From: an uncultured Microbulbifer sp.
GTDB taxonomy: Bacteria > Pseudomonadota > Gammaproteobacteria > Pseudomonadales > Cellvibrionaceae
Assembly: GCF_947489355.1 (NCBI RefSeq)
Contig: NZ_CANLDD010000009.1
Span: 47,967-111,966, forward strand
Reading direction: 5' to 3'
Length of the DNA: 64,000 bases
Every line of letters begins with the position of its first letter. Position 1 is the stretch's first letter. Shown in pieces: positions 48,599 through 59,241 of the stretch. The translations under genes were made by a program, and so were the position numbers. Under the pieces are notes generated by a model. The model had not been told where the DNA came from. It did not search any database and worked only from the letters and a program-made list of their open reading frames with translations.

Positions 48599-49777
48599 AA
48601 GAATTAACGGCTTTTGTTGGTGACGAGAAAAGTACTTTTCGGAAGCCTTGGAATCTTTGGCCTTCACCTTTTTATTTTAAAATGCTTCCCTGGAAAATAC
48701 CAACTTAGGGCTCCAAAGATTTTCCAGCAGAAGATTGCCATTTGTTTTACTCAATAACTAAAATTGATCAAGATGCCTCTTCTTGAAGTTTGTATTCTGT
48801 TAGCCAATTTTCTGGAGATTGGTTATGATCGGCCCTCTTGCTAATCAGAAAAAGCCTATCGCGCAGAAATTCTGGGCTCCGGGCTTAAGAAGTTGCTGAT
48901 TCAATTATCTGCTTCAGTGTGCGCCTTACTACCGGGTGGGAAGGAAAGAATACCCCTCTCCCAGGACACGCTGTGAATACATCCTTGTACGCTCGTAATC
49001 GGCATCCATGCCTCATACGATCCTGGCAGAGGGGTATTCTTCCCTCCTGCTTTACTAGTAACTCCTATACGATCAAAGTGAACCAAACCTTTAAACAGAA
49101 ACTCTTGCCACTTTTCTTCACATTCTTCATTCACTTTGCACCAATTGTCGATACTTTAATTCGTGTGAACAGACCCTAGCAGGCCACTTGAAAGTTGGCG
49201 GTTATCGCAGCTACCCGGTCACTCCCCCAAGACTCTGTGATCACCATACGAGTGCAGTTTGCGAAAGCACCTGACAGGCAAAATTTCTTCACTGTCACTT
49301 TGATGAACCGGCTGAAATCCCAGCCCAATAGAAACAGACAATCACCACCGATTGGATTGGTCTACATCCAGACCCGCGCCTGGCGGAGAAGTTATTCCTG
49401 CAGTGGCTGCCAGCATCCGTGATCTATAAGCCACGCGACCTCATGATCATTGTATTGGTTGAAGATCAACGGTCCGGATTGCTATCGATGGCACATTCAT
49501 GCATAGAGACCTGCCTTACATCCTCCAGGAGCCCCTGGTCGGATTTGCCGGGGATGGCGAGCATATTGTCCAACCGGGCTTTCCCTGCACCCGCCCTGAT
49601 AGCCTCCGGCGCCAGAACACAAGCCACCGAGTTGAAGGCCCCCAGCGTCTCACCCATAATACCTGCCCGGCGCACATTCGTTGGAGCCCCAAGCCCAGTG
49701 CCAGTCTTATCCAGGCGCTGCAGGCTACTCCCCGGTCGCTCGCGCTGTTTTGCCCCAGGGCTTCAACCGGACTTGTT
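48599..49777. other. Long leader region before the rsx operon, with a 132-bp repeat
   Basis: About 1.2 kb without a supported gene. It contains the third complete hairpin repeat at 48928-49059. An open frame continuous with rsxA begins at 49499, but it has no RsxA-like sequence before residue 94 and is not taken as coding. A minus-strand frame at 49466-49675 has no recognised family. The rsx promoter should lie here; no clear FNR- or sigma70-type site was found. Confidence 0.5.
48928..49059 (-). mobile_element. 132-bp hairpin repeat (MITE-like), complete copy 3
   Basis: Nearly identical to copy 2, from ACTACCGGG to TTTACTAGT on the plus strand, same 132-bp length. It is followed by AACTCC. 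The central part reads CATCCTTGTACGCTCGTAAT and GGCATCCATGCCTCATACGA, as in the other copies. Confidence 0.9.
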
Positions 49778-50353
49778 ATGACCGAATTCGCCGTCATCCT
49801 GCTCAGCACCATCCTGGTCAATAACTACGTGTTGGTGCAGTTTCTCGGCCTGTGCCCCTTTATGGGCGTTTCCAATAAACTGGAGACAGCCGTGGGGATG
49901 GCTGGCGCCACCACCTTTGTACTCACGCTGGCCTCTATCAGCGCTTATCTGGTGAACACCTATTTACTCGAGCCCTTCGGAATCACGTATCTGCGCACCA
50001 TCTCCTTCATTCTGGTCATCGCCGTCGTGGTGCAGTTTGCGCGCCTGTTTATCGAGAAAACCAGCCCACTGATGTACCGGGTACTTGGGGTTTTCCTGCC
50101 GCTGATTACCACCAACTGTGCTGTACTGGGGGTTGCACTGCAAAATACCATGAAAGCCCATACGTTTATGCAGTCCACCCTGTACGGTTTTGGTGCCGCC
50201 GTGGGCTTCTCTTTGGTCCTGATTTTGTTCTCCTCCATGCGCGAGCGGCTCTTTGCGGCTGATGTGCCCCTGCCATTTCGCGGCGCTGCGATTGGTATGG
50301 TGACCGCCGGTCTGATGTCCCTGGCCTTTATGGGCTTTAGCGGTCTGGTATAG
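49778..50353 (+). CDS. rsxA: Rsx/Rnf electron transport complex subunit A
   Basis: 191-residue integral membrane protein with six helices, the usual RsxA length. The family core [20 protein letters not shown] is complete, with the Cys that helps bind the membrane-embedded Fe-S cluster, and the second half repeats it ([14 protein letters not shown]). The ATG of MTEFAVILL is chosen over an upstream frame of 93 codons that does not resemble RsxA. First gene of rsxABCDGE. The complex couples electron flow between NADH and ferredoxin (or the SoxR iron-sulphur regulator) to Na+ or H+ transport. Confidence 0.95.
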   Translation: MTEFAVILLSTILVNNYVLVQFLGLCPFMGVSNKLETAVGMAGATTFVLTLASISAYLVNTYLLEPFGITYLRTISFILVIAVVVQFARLFIEKTSPLMYRVLGVFLPLITTNCAVLGVALQNTMKAHTFMQSTLYGFGAAVGFSLVLILFSSMRERLFAADVPLPFRGAAIGMVTAGLMSLAFMGFSGLV

Positions 50354-50362
50354 GGTTGCACG

Positions 50363-50977
50363 ATGCTGGACTGGATCTCCGAACTCTCCTACCCCCTGCT
50401 GGTACTCGGTGGCATGGCGCTGGCATTCGGTGCATTGCTGGGGTTTGCCGCGGTACGCTTCAAAGTGGAGGGCGACCCTCTGGTAGAGCAGGTGGATGCC
50501 CTTCTACCGCAAACCCAGTGCGGCCAGTGCGGTTATCCCGGTTGCCGCCCCTATGCCGAAGCTATAGTCCACGGCGACGCTATCAACAAGTGCCCACCCG
50601 GCGGCCAATCCACGATCAATGCACTGGCCAATCTGCTGGACATGGAACCCATGGCCCTGGACGCCGAACACGGCGTCGAGGACGTAAAGAAAGTCGCTTT
50701 TATTCGCGAGGCGGAGTGTATTGGCTGTACCAAGTGCATTCAGGCCTGCCCGGTAGATGCTATTGCCGGCGCGGCCAAGTTTATGCACACGGTTATCTCC
50801 GACGAATGCACCGGCTGTGATCTCTGCGTGGAGCCCTGCCCGGTGGACTGTATCGATATGGTACCCGTGGAAACCCTTCTGCAGCATTGGCACCCTCAGA
50901 AACCCCGGAGCGACATCCAGCTGATTACCACCGACCGCCGCGACACCCGGAAAGCAAACAGGGGAGGTACAACTTGA
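50363..50977 (+). CDS. rsxB: Rsx/Rnf complex subunit B, iron-sulphur protein
   Basis: 204 residues: an N-terminal membrane anchor (1-30), then a 4Fe-4S domain (Cys53, Cys56, Cys61, Cys77 in CGQCGYPGC...KCPPGG) and a ferredoxin-like domain with [12 protein letters not shown] (from Cys119) and [12 protein letters not shown] (from Cys149). All cluster ligands are present, so up to three clusters can form. It passes electrons between ferredoxin and the other subunits. It starts nine bases after rsxA. The C-terminus is a short basic tail ([12 protein letters not shown]). Confidence 0.95.
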   Translation: MLDWISELSYPLLVLGGMALAFGALLGFAAVRFKVEGDPLVEQVDALLPQTQCGQCGYPGCRPYAEAIVHGDAINKCPPGGQSTINALANLLDMEPMALDAEHGVEDVKKVAFIREAECIGCTKCIQACPVDAIAGAAKFMHTVISDECTGCDLCVEPCPVDCIDMVPVETLLQHWHPQKPRSDIQLITTDRRDTRKANRGGTT

Positions 50978-53121
50978 GCCCCGATAAGGAAACCCAGAAC
51001 GCTCGACAGGAACAGGCTCGGCGGCGCCAGGCGGTGGAGGAGCGGCGCACCGCCCGCGAGGCACAACGGATCGCCAACGAAAAGGCGCGGGAACTGCGGC
51101 CCAACGATTTTCCCGGCGGGGTGCACCCCGCCGGAAACAAGGATCAGAGTACTGGCGAGCCCATCGGCAGGATTCCCCTGGCCGAGGATCTGGTGGTCCC
51201 CTTGCTGCAACACAGTGGCGCCAGTGCTCTGCCACTGGTCAAACTCGGTGATGATGTACTGAAAGGCCAGAAGATCGCCGAAGCCGACGGCCTGGTAAGC
51301 TGTTCTGTGCACGCACCCAGCTCCGGCAAAGTTGTTGCAATAGAACCCTGTGCCGTACCCCATCCCTCGGGGCTGGCGGAAGACAGTATTGTAATTCGCA
51401 GCGACGGCGAGGAGCGCTGGTGCGAGCTGGAGCCCTGTGAGGATTTTACCCAGCTGTCGACGGTGGCGCTGCTGGATAAGATTCGCGATTGCGGTATTGC
51501 CGGCATGGGAGGGGCGGGCTTCCCTACCGCGGTGAAGCTGGACCCCCATGGCGGCACGGAAATCGACACCCTGATTATCAACGGCACCGAATGCGAACCC
51601 TATATCACCGCCGATGATATGCTGATGCGCGAACAGGCAGAGGAGATTATCGCCGGGGTAACAATACTCTCCTATATCCTCGATACGCCCGAGCGGGTAC
51701 TGATTGGCATTGAGGACAATAAGCCCGAGGCCATCGCGGCTATGCGCGAGGCCGTCAGAGGTACGCGTTTTGATATTGTGGTATTCCCCACCAAATACCC
51801 CTCTGGCGGGGAGAAGCAGTTAATCCAGATTCTCACCGGCCGCGAGGTGCCCAACCAGGGGCTGCCAGCCAATGTGGGTATTGTGTGTCAGAACGTGGGC
51901 ACAGCACGGGCCGTCTATCGCGCTGTGCGCTTCGGCGAGCCACTCATCAGCCGGGTGACCACCGTTGTCGGCAGGGCCCTTGAGCGGCAGCGCAACATCG
52001 AGGTGCCCATCGGCACCCCCATCCGCCATATCCTCAAACACCATGGTATCCACCGCGGGTTGATGCAGAAAGTGATTATCGGCGGCCCCATGATGGGGTA
52101 CACCATCGACGATGAGCGCGCGCCTGTGATCAAGACCACCAACTGTCTGCTGGTGCCAACTCGTGAAGAACTGTCCCCTGCTCCGGTAGCCCAGGCCTGC
52201 ATACGCTGCGGTTTTTGCTCCGAGGCCTGTCCGGCATCACTGCTGCCACAACAATTGTATTGGTACGCTCGTGCCGATGATCAGGAGAAACTACAGGCGT
52301 ACAACCTGTTCGATTGTATCGAGTGCGGCGTCTGTTCCTATGTCTGCCCCAGTAGTATTCCACTGGTGCAGTATTACCGCGCCGCCAAGGGCGCTATCCG
52401 CCAGGCCGATGCAGAGAGGGAAAAATCTGACCACGCCCGGGACCGCTTCGAGTTTCGCAAACTGCGCCTGGAGAAGGCGGAAAAAGAAAAAGAGGCCAAG
52501 CGCGAGGCCCGGCGCAAGGCTGCCGAGCTAGCACGCGAGCAGCGGACGCAAAACCCCGAATCCGAGGCGATCAAAACGGGCAAACCGCAGGCGGATATGG
52601 TGGCCGCCGCCCTGGCACGGGTCAAAGCGCGCCAAGAGGACCCGAAACAACTGCTCGCCCGCGCAGAGCGTTCGGCAACCAGTGCTGAGAGTCGCGTGGA
52701 GCGCCTGAGCGGCAAGCTTGCGGCCGCCAGCGAAAACCAGCGAAGTCAGTTGGCAGCGCAACTCAAAGCGGCGGAGCTGAAACTGCAGGAGGCCCGGCAC
52801 AAGCTCACCCTGGCCAGGCGCCGCGCTGATCGCGACCCCGCGCGCGAGCCGGTGGATAAGGAGACCAATGCTGCTGTACGCGCCATTGCCAAAGCCCGGG
52901 CCGCCGCCGAAACACGCGAGAAGATGAGCAGCGCCGAGAAACTTGCGGCGGATATTGAGGCCCTGCGCAACCGTATCGACAAAGCAGAGGTGCGCCTGCA
53001 AAAAGCCCGCGATAACCATGATACAAACCTGGAAGCCTTTCAGGCCGCCCTGGATAAGCTGCAGAAAAAGCTGGAAGACAAGATGCGTGAACAACAATCC
53101 GCACAGAATGGAGAGCCGTGA
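50974..53121 (+). CDS. rsxC: Rsx/Rnf complex subunit C
   Basis: 715-residue subunit that binds NADH and FMN and joins ferredoxin-type clusters. It has an NADH/FMN domain with [16 protein letters not shown] (about 175-190), a SLBB region, and two 4Fe-4S sites, [12 protein letters not shown] (from Cys409) and [12 protein letters not shown] (near 448). The C-terminal 250 residues form a long charged coiled coil ([20 protein letters not shown] onward), typical of this subunit. Unusual is a charged N-terminal extension of about 40 residues ([20 protein letters not shown]) before the normal start of the domain. The TTG start overlaps the rsxB stop (TTGA) and has GGGGAGG upstream. Confidence 0.92.
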   Translation: MSPDKETQNARQEQARRRQAVEERRTAREAQRIANEKARELRPNDFPGGVHPAGNKDQSTGEPIGRIPLAEDLVVPLLQHSGASALPLVKLGDDVLKGQKIAEADGLVSCSVHAPSSGKVVAIEPCAVPHPSGLAEDSIVIRSDGEERWCELEPCEDFTQLSTVALLDKIRDCGIAGMGGAGFPTAVKLDPHGGTEIDTLIINGTECEPYITADDMLMREQAEEIIAGVTILSYILDTPERVLIGIEDNKPEAIAAMREAVRGTRFDIVVFPTKYPSGGEKQLIQILTGREVPNQGLPANVGIVCQNVGTARAVYRAVRFGEPLISRVTTVVGRALERQRNIEVPIGTPIRHILKHHGIHRGLMQKVIIGGPMMGYTIDDERAPVIKTTNCLLVPTREELSPAPVAQACIRCGFCSEACPASLLPQQLYWYARADDQEKLQAYNLFDCIECGVCSYVCPSSIPLVQYYRAAKGAIRQADAEREKSDHARDRFEFRKLRLEKAEKEKEAKREARRKAAELAREQRTQNPESEAIKTGKPQADMVAAALARVKARQEDPKQLLARAERSATSAESRVERLSGKLAAASENQRSQLAAQLKAAELKLQEARHKLTLARRRADRDPAREPVDKETNAAVRAIAKARAAAETREKMSSAEKLAADIEALRNRIDKAEVRLQKARDNHDTNLEAFQAALDKLQKKLEDKMREQQSAQNGEP

Positions 53122-54173
53122 TGTCCCTGATGCGCGCGACATCTCCACACGCCCGTTCCGGGGATAACACCGCCAAGGTTATGCTGCAGGTGGCCGCCGC
53201 CACCGCACCCGGCGTACTCGCCATGGTCATCTACTTCGGTATCGGCGTGTTGATCAATATCGCGCTGTGCGTCGTCACTGCCCTGTTGTGTGAGGCCGCG
53301 GTGATGAAATTGCGCGGCCGGCCGGCCGCTTTTTACCTGCGCGATTACAGCGCCTTTGTCACGGCCCTGCTGCTGGGCATCGCCCTGCCCTCCTATTGCG
53401 CCTGGTGGCTGCCGGTGGTGGGCAGCGCCGTGGCGATAGTCCTGTCCAAGCATCTGTATGGCGGTATGGGCTACAACCCCTTTAACCCCGCCATGGTCGG
53501 CTATGTCGTGCTGCTGATCAGCTTTCCGGTGGATATGACCCGCTGGGTTGGGGCCGCGGAGGTTATTGGCGGCGCACCGAGTATCAGCGAAGCTGTCTCC
53601 CTGGTATTCGGCAGCTATAACATCGATGGCTTTACCCGCGCCACACCGCTGGAAATCGTGCGCCTCAATGAATCCGTTCTGCTGTCGCAATTGTATGAAA
53701 TAGAACCGATATTCAGCAGGGGTACTTTTGCCGGGGTTGGCTGGGAAACCATCAGCTTTGGCTTCCTGCTCGGTGGCCTGTTCCTGCTGTTTCGCCGTGT
53801 GATCACCTGGCATGCGCCGGTGGCCATGCTCGCCACGCTGGCACTGCTCTCACTGCTGTTCTATGACAGTGGCAGCTCTCTGTCAGAGGGGTCGCCACTG
53901 TTGCACCTGTTTTCCGGTGCCACCATGTTCGGCGCTTTCTTTATCATTACCGACCCGGTCAGTGGCGCTACCAGCAATAAGGGGCGCCTGATCTTCGGTG
54001 CCGGCGTGGGCCTGTTCACCTATATTATCCGCGCCTGGGGCAGCTACCCGGATGCGCTGGCCTTTGCCGTGCTGCTGATGAATTTCGCCGCGCCCACGAT
54101 CGATAACTACACCCTGCCCCGCACCTATGGCCACAAGCGGCCGCGCAGCGCCACCGACCTGGAGGAGCGCTGA
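53121..54173 (+). CDS. rsxD: Rsx/Rnf complex subunit D
   Basis: 350-residue membrane subunit with eight to ten helices. FMN attaches through a phosphodiester bond to a Thr in the motif DG.S(G/Q)AT.L; here DGFTRATPL with Thr175 is at the expected place. GGMGYNPFNPAMVGYVVLL near residue 115 is another family signature. The ATG overlaps the rsxC stop by one base (TGATG); a GTG one codon earlier is possible. Subunit D carries ions across the membrane during electron transfer. Confidence 0.94.
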   Translation: MSLMRATSPHARSGDNTAKVMLQVAAATAPGVLAMVIYFGIGVLINIALCVVTALLCEAAVMKLRGRPAAFYLRDYSAFVTALLLGIALPSYCAWWLPVVGSAVAIVLSKHLYGGMGYNPFNPAMVGYVVLLISFPVDMTRWVGAAEVIGGAPSISEAVSLVFGSYNIDGFTRATPLEIVRLNESVLLSQLYEIEPIFSRGTFAGVGWETISFGFLLGGLFLLFRRVITWHAPVAMLATLALLSLLFYDSGSSLSEGSPLLHLFSGATMFGAFFIITDPVSGATSNKGRLIFGAGVGLFTYIIRAWGSYPDALAFAVLLMNFAAPTIDNYTLPRTYGHKRPRSATDLEER

Positions 54174-54877
54174 TGCTTAAACAATCCATGGCCACCAACG
54201 CTGCTGTCCTGACCCTGTTTGCCCTGGTTTGCGCCGGCGCCCTGGCGATTACCCAGATCACCACGCACGCATCCATTGAGCGTGCTATTCGCAAGGCATC
54301 CGCCAAAGCGCTGCTGGAAATCATCCCGCTGGACCGGCACAGCAATGACCTGCTGGTAGATACCTACCCCATTCCCAGGACCTATTGGAGCCGGTTGGGC
54401 CTCACCCAGGGTGGCGATATCAATCTGGCGCGAGGGGGGAGTGGGCGTATTTCTGCTGTGATTGTCCCCGCAGTAGCGCCGAACGGCTATTCCGGCCCCA
54501 TCAAGTTGCTGGTGGGTGTCAACCGCGACGGGACCATCGCCGGGGTCAGGGTGACCAGCCACAGGGAAACTCCCGGACTTGGCGACAAGGTAGAATTGAA
54601 AAAAAGCGACTGGATACTGCAGTTCGACGGCTTGTCTCTGAAGAACCCGCCGGCCAATCAGTGGAAGGTGCAGAAAGACGGCGGTGTCTTCGACCAGTTC
54701 ACGGGCGCCACTATCACGCCGCGCGCGGTGGTTAACGAGGTGCGCCAGGTGCTTGAGTTTGTTGCCCGCTACCACGAACAGATTTTCAATGCCCCTATTT
54801 CCAAACGTGCGGTGGAAGTGGAAAACCCCGACGGGGATAAAACAAATGGGGCCGAAACTGAAAAGGATCAAAATTGA
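54173..54877 (+). CDS. rsxG: Rsx/Rnf complex subunit G
   Basis: 234 residues: one N-terminal membrane anchor ([20 protein letters not shown]) and a periplasmic FMN-binding domain. Covalent FMN links to Thr180 in the FTGATITP motif, which is complete. It passes electrons between subunits D and E/A. ATG overlaps the rsxD stop (TGATG). The C-terminus is an acidic tail that ends just at rsxE. Confidence 0.94.
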   Translation: MLKQSMATNAAVLTLFALVCAGALAITQITTHASIERAIRKASAKALLEIIPLDRHSNDLLVDTYPIPRTYWSRLGLTQGGDINLARGGSGRISAVIVPAVAPNGYSGPIKLLVGVNRDGTIAGVRVTSHRETPGLGDKVELKKSDWILQFDGLSLKNPPANQWKVQKDGGVFDQFTGATITPRAVVNEVRQVLEFVARYHEQIFNAPISKRAVEVENPDGDKTNGAETEKDQN

Positions 54878-55590
54878 TGGCAACGCCCGCCTACGGAGAA
54901 ATCACCCGCAATGGCCTGTGGAAGAACAATCCGGCACTGGTGCAATTGCTGGGGCTCTGCCCGCTTCTGGCTGTGACCGGCTCTGTGGTGAACGCCATCG
55001 GCCTCGGCCTGGCAACCACCGGCGTGCTCACCAGCTCGAACCTGGCTGTATCCCTGGTGCGCCGACAGATGCCGGACACAGTGCGACTGCCTGCATCGGT
55101 GATGATCATCGCCACTTTCGTCACCTGCGTCGAACTCTTGATGCAGGCCTACACCTATGAACTCTACCTGATGCTCGGGATTTTTATACCGCTGATCGTC
55201 ACCAATTGTGCCATTCTGGGTCGCGCCGACGCCTTCGCCAGCAAGAATTCGGCACTGCCTTCTTTGGTGGACGGTTTTATGATGGGTATCGGCTTTACTG
55301 CGGTCTTGATCACGGTAGGTGCGGTGCGGGAAATCCTGGGTCAGGGCACCCTGTTTTCCAATATGGATCTTTTACTGGGTCCCATAGCAAAGGACTGGCG
55401 TATCACGGTACTGGGAAGCCACTATCCCGGCGCGCTGGTCGCAGTACTCCCTCCAGGCGCTTTCCTTGTGACCGGCCTGCTGATTGCAGCAAAAAATGCC
55501 ATAGACACAGGAATTGAGAAACACCGCAGCCAGAAAGTTAAAATTGTGCCCGGCTCCAAGCGCGTAAGGGTCACCGGCAGGATTGTATAA
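54877..55590 (+). CDS. rsxE: Rsx/Rnf complex subunit E
   Basis: 237-residue membrane protein, homologous to RsxA, with six helices. Core sequence [20 protein letters not shown] and [20 protein letters not shown] carries the Cys residues of the shared cluster. ATG overlaps the rsxG stop (TGATG) with AAGGA upstream; an earlier TTG is less likely. It ends the operon. The usual downstream neighbour nth (endonuclease III) is absent here. Confidence 0.94.
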   Translation: MATPAYGEITRNGLWKNNPALVQLLGLCPLLAVTGSVVNAIGLGLATTGVLTSSNLAVSLVRRQMPDTVRLPASVMIIATFVTCVELLMQAYTYELYLMLGIFIPLIVTNCAILGRADAFASKNSALPSLVDGFMMGIGFTAVLITVGAVREILGQGTLFSNMDLLLGPIAKDWRITVLGSHYPGALVAVLPPGAFLVTGLLIAAKNAIDTGIEKHRSQKVKIVPGSKRVRVTGRIV

Positions 55591-55974
55591 TATCCGCTTA
55601 CTGCCCAAGGCAGTTACTCAGATTGTTTCATTACAGGCCAGATAGCTGCCCGCTAAATACCTGTATCCCCCTGTATTTCAAGCTTTCAAGTCCCGCGCCA
55701 GCGGATAAGCATACCGTGGTACGGGGCTGTGACCTGTATTGATGGCAAAAAAAATTGAACGGGCAAACTGTGACAAAACCCGGCTCGTATCTGCACAGCG
55801 TAACGTGTCCTTGTTCTCTTTTTAGGCGCGAAAAACGTTTAAAAGGCGTAGTTTCCGTGTAATTGAATGTAATCTTTTTATTGTCTCTTTTTAAAATTCG
55901 TTTGGCTAGAATGGAGCGATCAATCAACTTGAGCTTGCTGTCGATGCCAATAAAATAAGAAGAGGGACAATACT
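55591..55974. other. Intergenic region between rsxE and the TetR gene
   Basis: No gene. A CTGCC-CAA-GGCAG hairpin at about 55601-55613 lacks a T-run. Upstream of the next gene lies an AT-rich stretch (TTTTTATTGTCTCTTTTTAA at about 55875-55894) and TAGAAT at 55907-55912. Spacing to a -35 is not ideal, so a promoter is possible but unproven. Confidence 0.4.
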
Positions 55975-56682
55975 ATGACTTTAGACAATGGGAAGTCGGA
56001 TCTGGTCTACCACGGGCGCCGCGCCCAGAGAGCGGACAGCCGTGTGCGCCGCAAAGCCATCCTCGAGGCCACACTGCGACTGATCGTGAAAGAGGGGATT
56101 CGCGGAATCCGACACCGTGCGGTAGCCCGCGAGGCCAATGTCCCCCTGGCTGCCACTACCTATTATTTCAAAGACCTCAACGATCTTATCAGCGATGCGT
56201 TTACGTATTTTGTAGAGCAGGGGCTGGAGAGTACGCGCCAACTGCAGGAAGAAAGTTTCAGCGCTGCGCGCAGCCTCTCCGCACAGGAACGCCTATCCCA
56301 TAGCAGCCACAAATTGCTGGTCCAGCAACTGACACGCTTTATTCTTATCCATATACGCAGCCAGGCGAAGAGTAAGGACGAGCGCTTGATTGAACTGGCA
56401 TTTCGCAATGAAGCGCTGCGCAATGAGCAGTTGACCCGTGCAGTGCATATGTCAAATCATGCAAAAGAAACCCTGATTCAGGAATTTTTCCATCTACTGG
56501 GGCTCGCAGACCCCGAAGCCGCAGCCCAAATTGTGCATGGCACCATTCTAAAGCTGGAATACGAGATCCTGAGCGATGCCATAGCCCTCGATTCCCCTCT
56601 GCTCGAACGCACAGTCATCATGATGGTCCGCGGTCTGATTCCCACCGTCGTTCCGGTTGTCGAGGCCGCAGCTTACGGTTGA
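55975..56682 (+). CDS. TetR/AcrR-family transcriptional regulator
   Basis: 235 residues. The N-terminal DNA-binding domain is clear: KAILEATLRLIVKEGIRGIR, HRAVAREANVPLAATTYYFK (about 28-75). The C-terminal part is a helical ligand pocket of unknown specificity. The ATG follows AGAAGAGGGACAATACT. It is convergent with the diheme and beta-helix genes, sharing a region with a large imperfect hairpin. That arrangement does not show regulation, though the pair is the nearest candidate target apart from its own promoter. Confidence 0.88.
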   Translation: MTLDNGKSDLVYHGRRAQRADSRVRRKAILEATLRLIVKEGIRGIRHRAVAREANVPLAATTYYFKDLNDLISDAFTYFVEQGLESTRQLQEESFSAARSLSAQERLSHSSHKLLVQQLTRFILIHIRSQAKSKDERLIELAFRNEALRNEQLTRAVHMSNHAKETLIQEFFHLLGLADPEAAAQIVHGTILKLEYEILSDAIALDSPLLERTVIMMVRGLIPTVVPVVEAAAYG

Positions 56683-56701
56683 TTCCCGTTCAAGTGCAGC
56701 G

Positions 56702-56738
56702 GGCCGAAAAGCATTGCCACTCAGGCACTGCTTCGGCC
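56702..56738. terminator. Imperfect hairpin between convergent genes
   Basis: GGCCGAA...AGCA.TGCC pairs with GGCA.TGCTTCGGCC around a five-base loop, in the 101 bases between the stops of the TetR gene and the diheme lipoprotein gene. It lacks a T-run, but its place suggests it limits read-through both ways. Confidence 0.35.
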
Positions 56739-56783
56739 TCCGCTCTTTGAGCAGCCTGCAGAAGGGAAACTTCCTGCGCAGGC

Positions 56784-57938
56784 TTATAAACAGGTCCCCG
56801 GCAAGGCCGCCACCCACTGACGCAACAGCTCTGCCCCCTCTTCATGTACAAGGCTGCGCCCCAGTTCCGGCATCATAGCGCCCGGATCGGCAGATTCGAC
56901 ACGAAAATTGAGAATTGAGCTGTCCGGTTCCCCCGGCACTATGGCAAACAAACGTTCACCACTACCAGTGCCCGCCGCCACAGGTGGTTTGCACAAGCCC
57001 AGCCTGCGCCAGTCTGTCTCGCTGTGATTCAGCATCAATCCGGAGGTATCTGCCGCACCAGCCGGGTTATGGCAGTGGCCGCAATTGATATCCAGGTAGG
57101 CACGCGCCCGCTCCTCCAAGGGTAAATCGGCATCGGAGAAGCTGGCCAGGCTGGGGAGGCTGTCAAGTTCTGGCAGCCCACTGAGATAGCCAATCTTCTG
57201 CCAATACACCAACTGATTCTCAGTACCACCGCGATAGGGATAGCGCTTGTTCAGATGCCTTGCCCTGGGGCCCAGTGGCGAAATCTCCCTGCCGGTAAAA
57301 TTGTCTGCATGACACCCAGCACACTGGTTTGCATCGGGCACAACATAGTTAAATGCAGAAGTTTCTCCCCCCACCGCTTTCAAATGCAAGCGGCTGACTT
57401 CGCCGGCAATCTCCAAAACCGCCTCGGTCTGGGCCGCATTCCACACATAGGGAAGAGCCTGCCAGCCATCCTCACGCCTGACCAACAGACGGGTTTCCAT
57501 CAGGCGTACCCGCGCCATGTCCAGCGCCTCTCCAGCCCGGCCCGGTGCATAATCATCGGCAAAGTTGTCTGTGCGCAGTACGGCGCCATCCCCTCCCTTT
57601 GGGTAGTAGAAAGTTTTACTCAAAATAGTACCGACCGGGTACTCGAATTGCTCCTTGTCGTATATCGCGGAGGTTCCGGCTGGCATCCAAACCGTGCGCA
57701 ACTTATGCGCATAGTCGGTAAAGAGCCCGGTATTCAGATCGTAAGGCACCACCCCGGTGTTGGGCGTTAAAACACCGTCAACAACCTCAATCAGATGCCA
57801 GTCACTAAGATGCGCCGGTATGGCATCTACACCAAAGACCGCAACTTGCGACCGCGGTTTTTCACAGCCGCTCACCCCAGACAGCACCGCGGCCAGCAGT
57901 AAAGCTACAATGCTTCCCCGCAATTCCCAACTACTCAT
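56784..57938 (-). CDS. Diheme c-type cytochrome lipoprotein (SO2930/HNE_0200 family)
   Basis: 384-residue lipoprotein: signal peptide ending in VSGC (lipid-bound Cys25). Two haem-c sites, CAGCH (206-210) and CGHCH (286-290), place it in the periplasm facing electron donors. Sequences around them (SAFNYVVPDANQCAGCHADN, RARAYLDINCGHCHNPAGAA, PEDSSILNFR-like PGEPDSSILNFRVESADPGA) match the family that occurs next to parallel beta-helix lipoproteins. Function unknown; electron transfer or substrate oxidation is likely. I chose the ATG with GAGGG upstream; a GTG two codons earlier is possible. It overlaps the beta-helix gene by eight bases, so the two are coupled. Confidence 0.82.
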   Translation of the reverse strand: MSSWELRGSIVALLLAAVLSGVSGCEKPRSQVAVFGVDAIPAHLSDWHLIEVVDGVLTPNTGVVPYDLNTGLFTDYAHKLRTVWMPAGTSAIYDKEQFEYPVGTILSKTFYYPKGGDGAVLRTDNFADDYAPGRAGEALDMARVRLMETRLLVRREDGWQALPYVWNAAQTEAVLEIAGEVSRLHLKAVGGETSAFNYVVPDANQCAGCHADNFTGREISPLGPRARHLNKRYPYRGGTENQLVYWQKIGYLSGLPELDSLPSLASFSDADLPLEERARAYLDINCGHCHNPAGAADTSGLMLNHSETDWRRLGLCKPPVAAGTGSGERLFAIVPGEPDSSILNFRVESADPGAMMPELGRSLVHEEGAELLRQWVAALPGTCL

Positions 57939-59241
57939 TTGCACCCTCTATTACTGCCAAATGGTCTTCACCCTCTTGCTTCGTGTCCGGCTGGTCAAAA
58001 TCCAGCATAACCTGGGGCAGTTTACTAAGGTGGCACTTGTGGGGCGCAATATCCGTGGAGATATTCTTATAATCGTTAATGAAATCCACATTGACGATAC
58101 CCGCATCGCCATTGTCCATACAGAGTCTCAAGTCATCAGGTAACTTTCCATTGACTAATTTTTCCGAGTTAATGACACCGTCCCAGAGCACATCCGGAAG
58201 ACTGCCGTTCAATCCAAATTTGGTCAGTTTAAGTGCTTTCAACTCCAGACGATCGGGGGAGGTTCCGCCACCAACAAAATGATTGTTGTAGATATAAATA
58301 CCTTCAGGGTAGGGATCGAAGTCCTTTTGCGTAGATTTATCGCTATAGTAGCCAGAGGTGAAATAACTACTAACCACAATGTTGGCGGTATCGTTATCGG
58401 CTATCTCGTTATTGAATATCTCAACCTTGTCATTTGAATTAATGACCACACCAGACCCGGCGGGAACCGCTGCTACAGGTGTGCCCTCGTGACCAAAATT
58501 CTCCGTATTGTTTTTAAAAATTTTATTGTTGTATACGCGGGTACTGTGGCCAGGCTGTGGCAGATTTGGCATATTGAAGACCAGAATACCTCCGGTGTTG
58601 TTTGTCGCTACATTGCCATACACATCCGCACCAATGGTATTTTCTATCTCTATGCCTGCCACGTTAAATTCAGCGCGGTTATTGCGCACAATCACATTGC
58701 GCGATTGTCCCACGTAGATTCCCGCATCCGATGCGCCAATCGCAACAGAGCCCTCGACCAGTGTATTTTTGGTCTGCACCGGATAAATACCATAAGCGCC
58801 GTTTTCCGTCGCGGGACCATTGGTCCACTCGACACGAACATTGCGAATAATGATATTTTCACCTTCATTGACCTTGAGTGCATCGCCAATGGTGTCTTCA
58901 ATGGCCAGATCCTCAATGATGAAATTACTGGCATTAACCAGTAACCCTTCAGCTCCCTGTATCTGATTTTTAAACGACAAAATCGATTTATCCATTCCTG
59001 CGCCGCGGATGGTCACTCCGTCGATATTCAGGGAAAGACTGCGATTGAGCTGGAATTTTCCCTCGGGAATCTGCACAACATCCCCAGGCTTTGCTGAAAT
59101 GAGCTGACTGAGCAGCTGTTTTTGAAAATCGTAGGCCACTGTGGCATCAACCACATTCGCCCGATCTGTTTTATCACCTTGAGAGCACGCTGAGGCAAAT
59201 ACCACCGCCACAATCGCTCCCATGTAAGACAAGGTTTTCAT
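57931..59241 (-). CDS. Parallel beta-helix repeat lipoprotein
   Basis: 436-residue lipoprotein (FASAC lipobox, Cys19). After a GDVVQIPEGKF start, which is typical of right-handed beta-helix proteins, come about ten rungs with regularly spaced N/V/I patterns (NFIIEDLAIEDTIGDALKVN, NIIIRNVRVEWTNG, NVIVRNNRAEFNVAGIEIEN, DVYGNVATNNTGGILVFN). Members of this family occur beside the SO2930-type diheme cytochrome and are thought to bind or cleave a polysaccharide or carry out an unknown envelope task; no catalytic residues are recognisable. It is the first gene of the two-gene operon. Confidence 0.82.
   Translation of the reverse strand: MKTLSYMGAIVAVVFASACSQGDKTDRANVVDATVAYDFQKQLLSQLISAKPGDVVQIPEGKFQLNRSLSLNIDGVTIRGAGMDKSILSFKNQIQGAEGLLVNASNFIIEDLAIEDTIGDALKVNEGENIIIRNVRVEWTNGPATENGAYGIYPVQTKNTLVEGSVAIGASDAGIYVGQSRNVIVRNNRAEFNVAGIEIENTIGADVYGNVATNNTGGILVFNMPNLPQPGHSTRVYNNKIFKNNTENFGHEGTPVAAVPAGSGVVINSNDKVEIFNNEIADNDTANIVVSSYFTSGYYSDKSTQKDFDPYPEGIYIYNNHFVGGGTSPDRLELKALKLTKFGLNGSLPDVLWDGVINSEKLVNGKLPDDLRLCMDNGDAGIVNVDFINDYKNISTDIAPHKCHLSKLPQVMLDFDQPDTKQEGEDHLAVIEGANE

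Noticed and set aside
49499..49777. 93-codon extension in frame upstream of rsxA
   Set aside because: It has no resemblance to RsxA, which starts at MTEFAVILL with the correct family length, and its composition looks non-coding.
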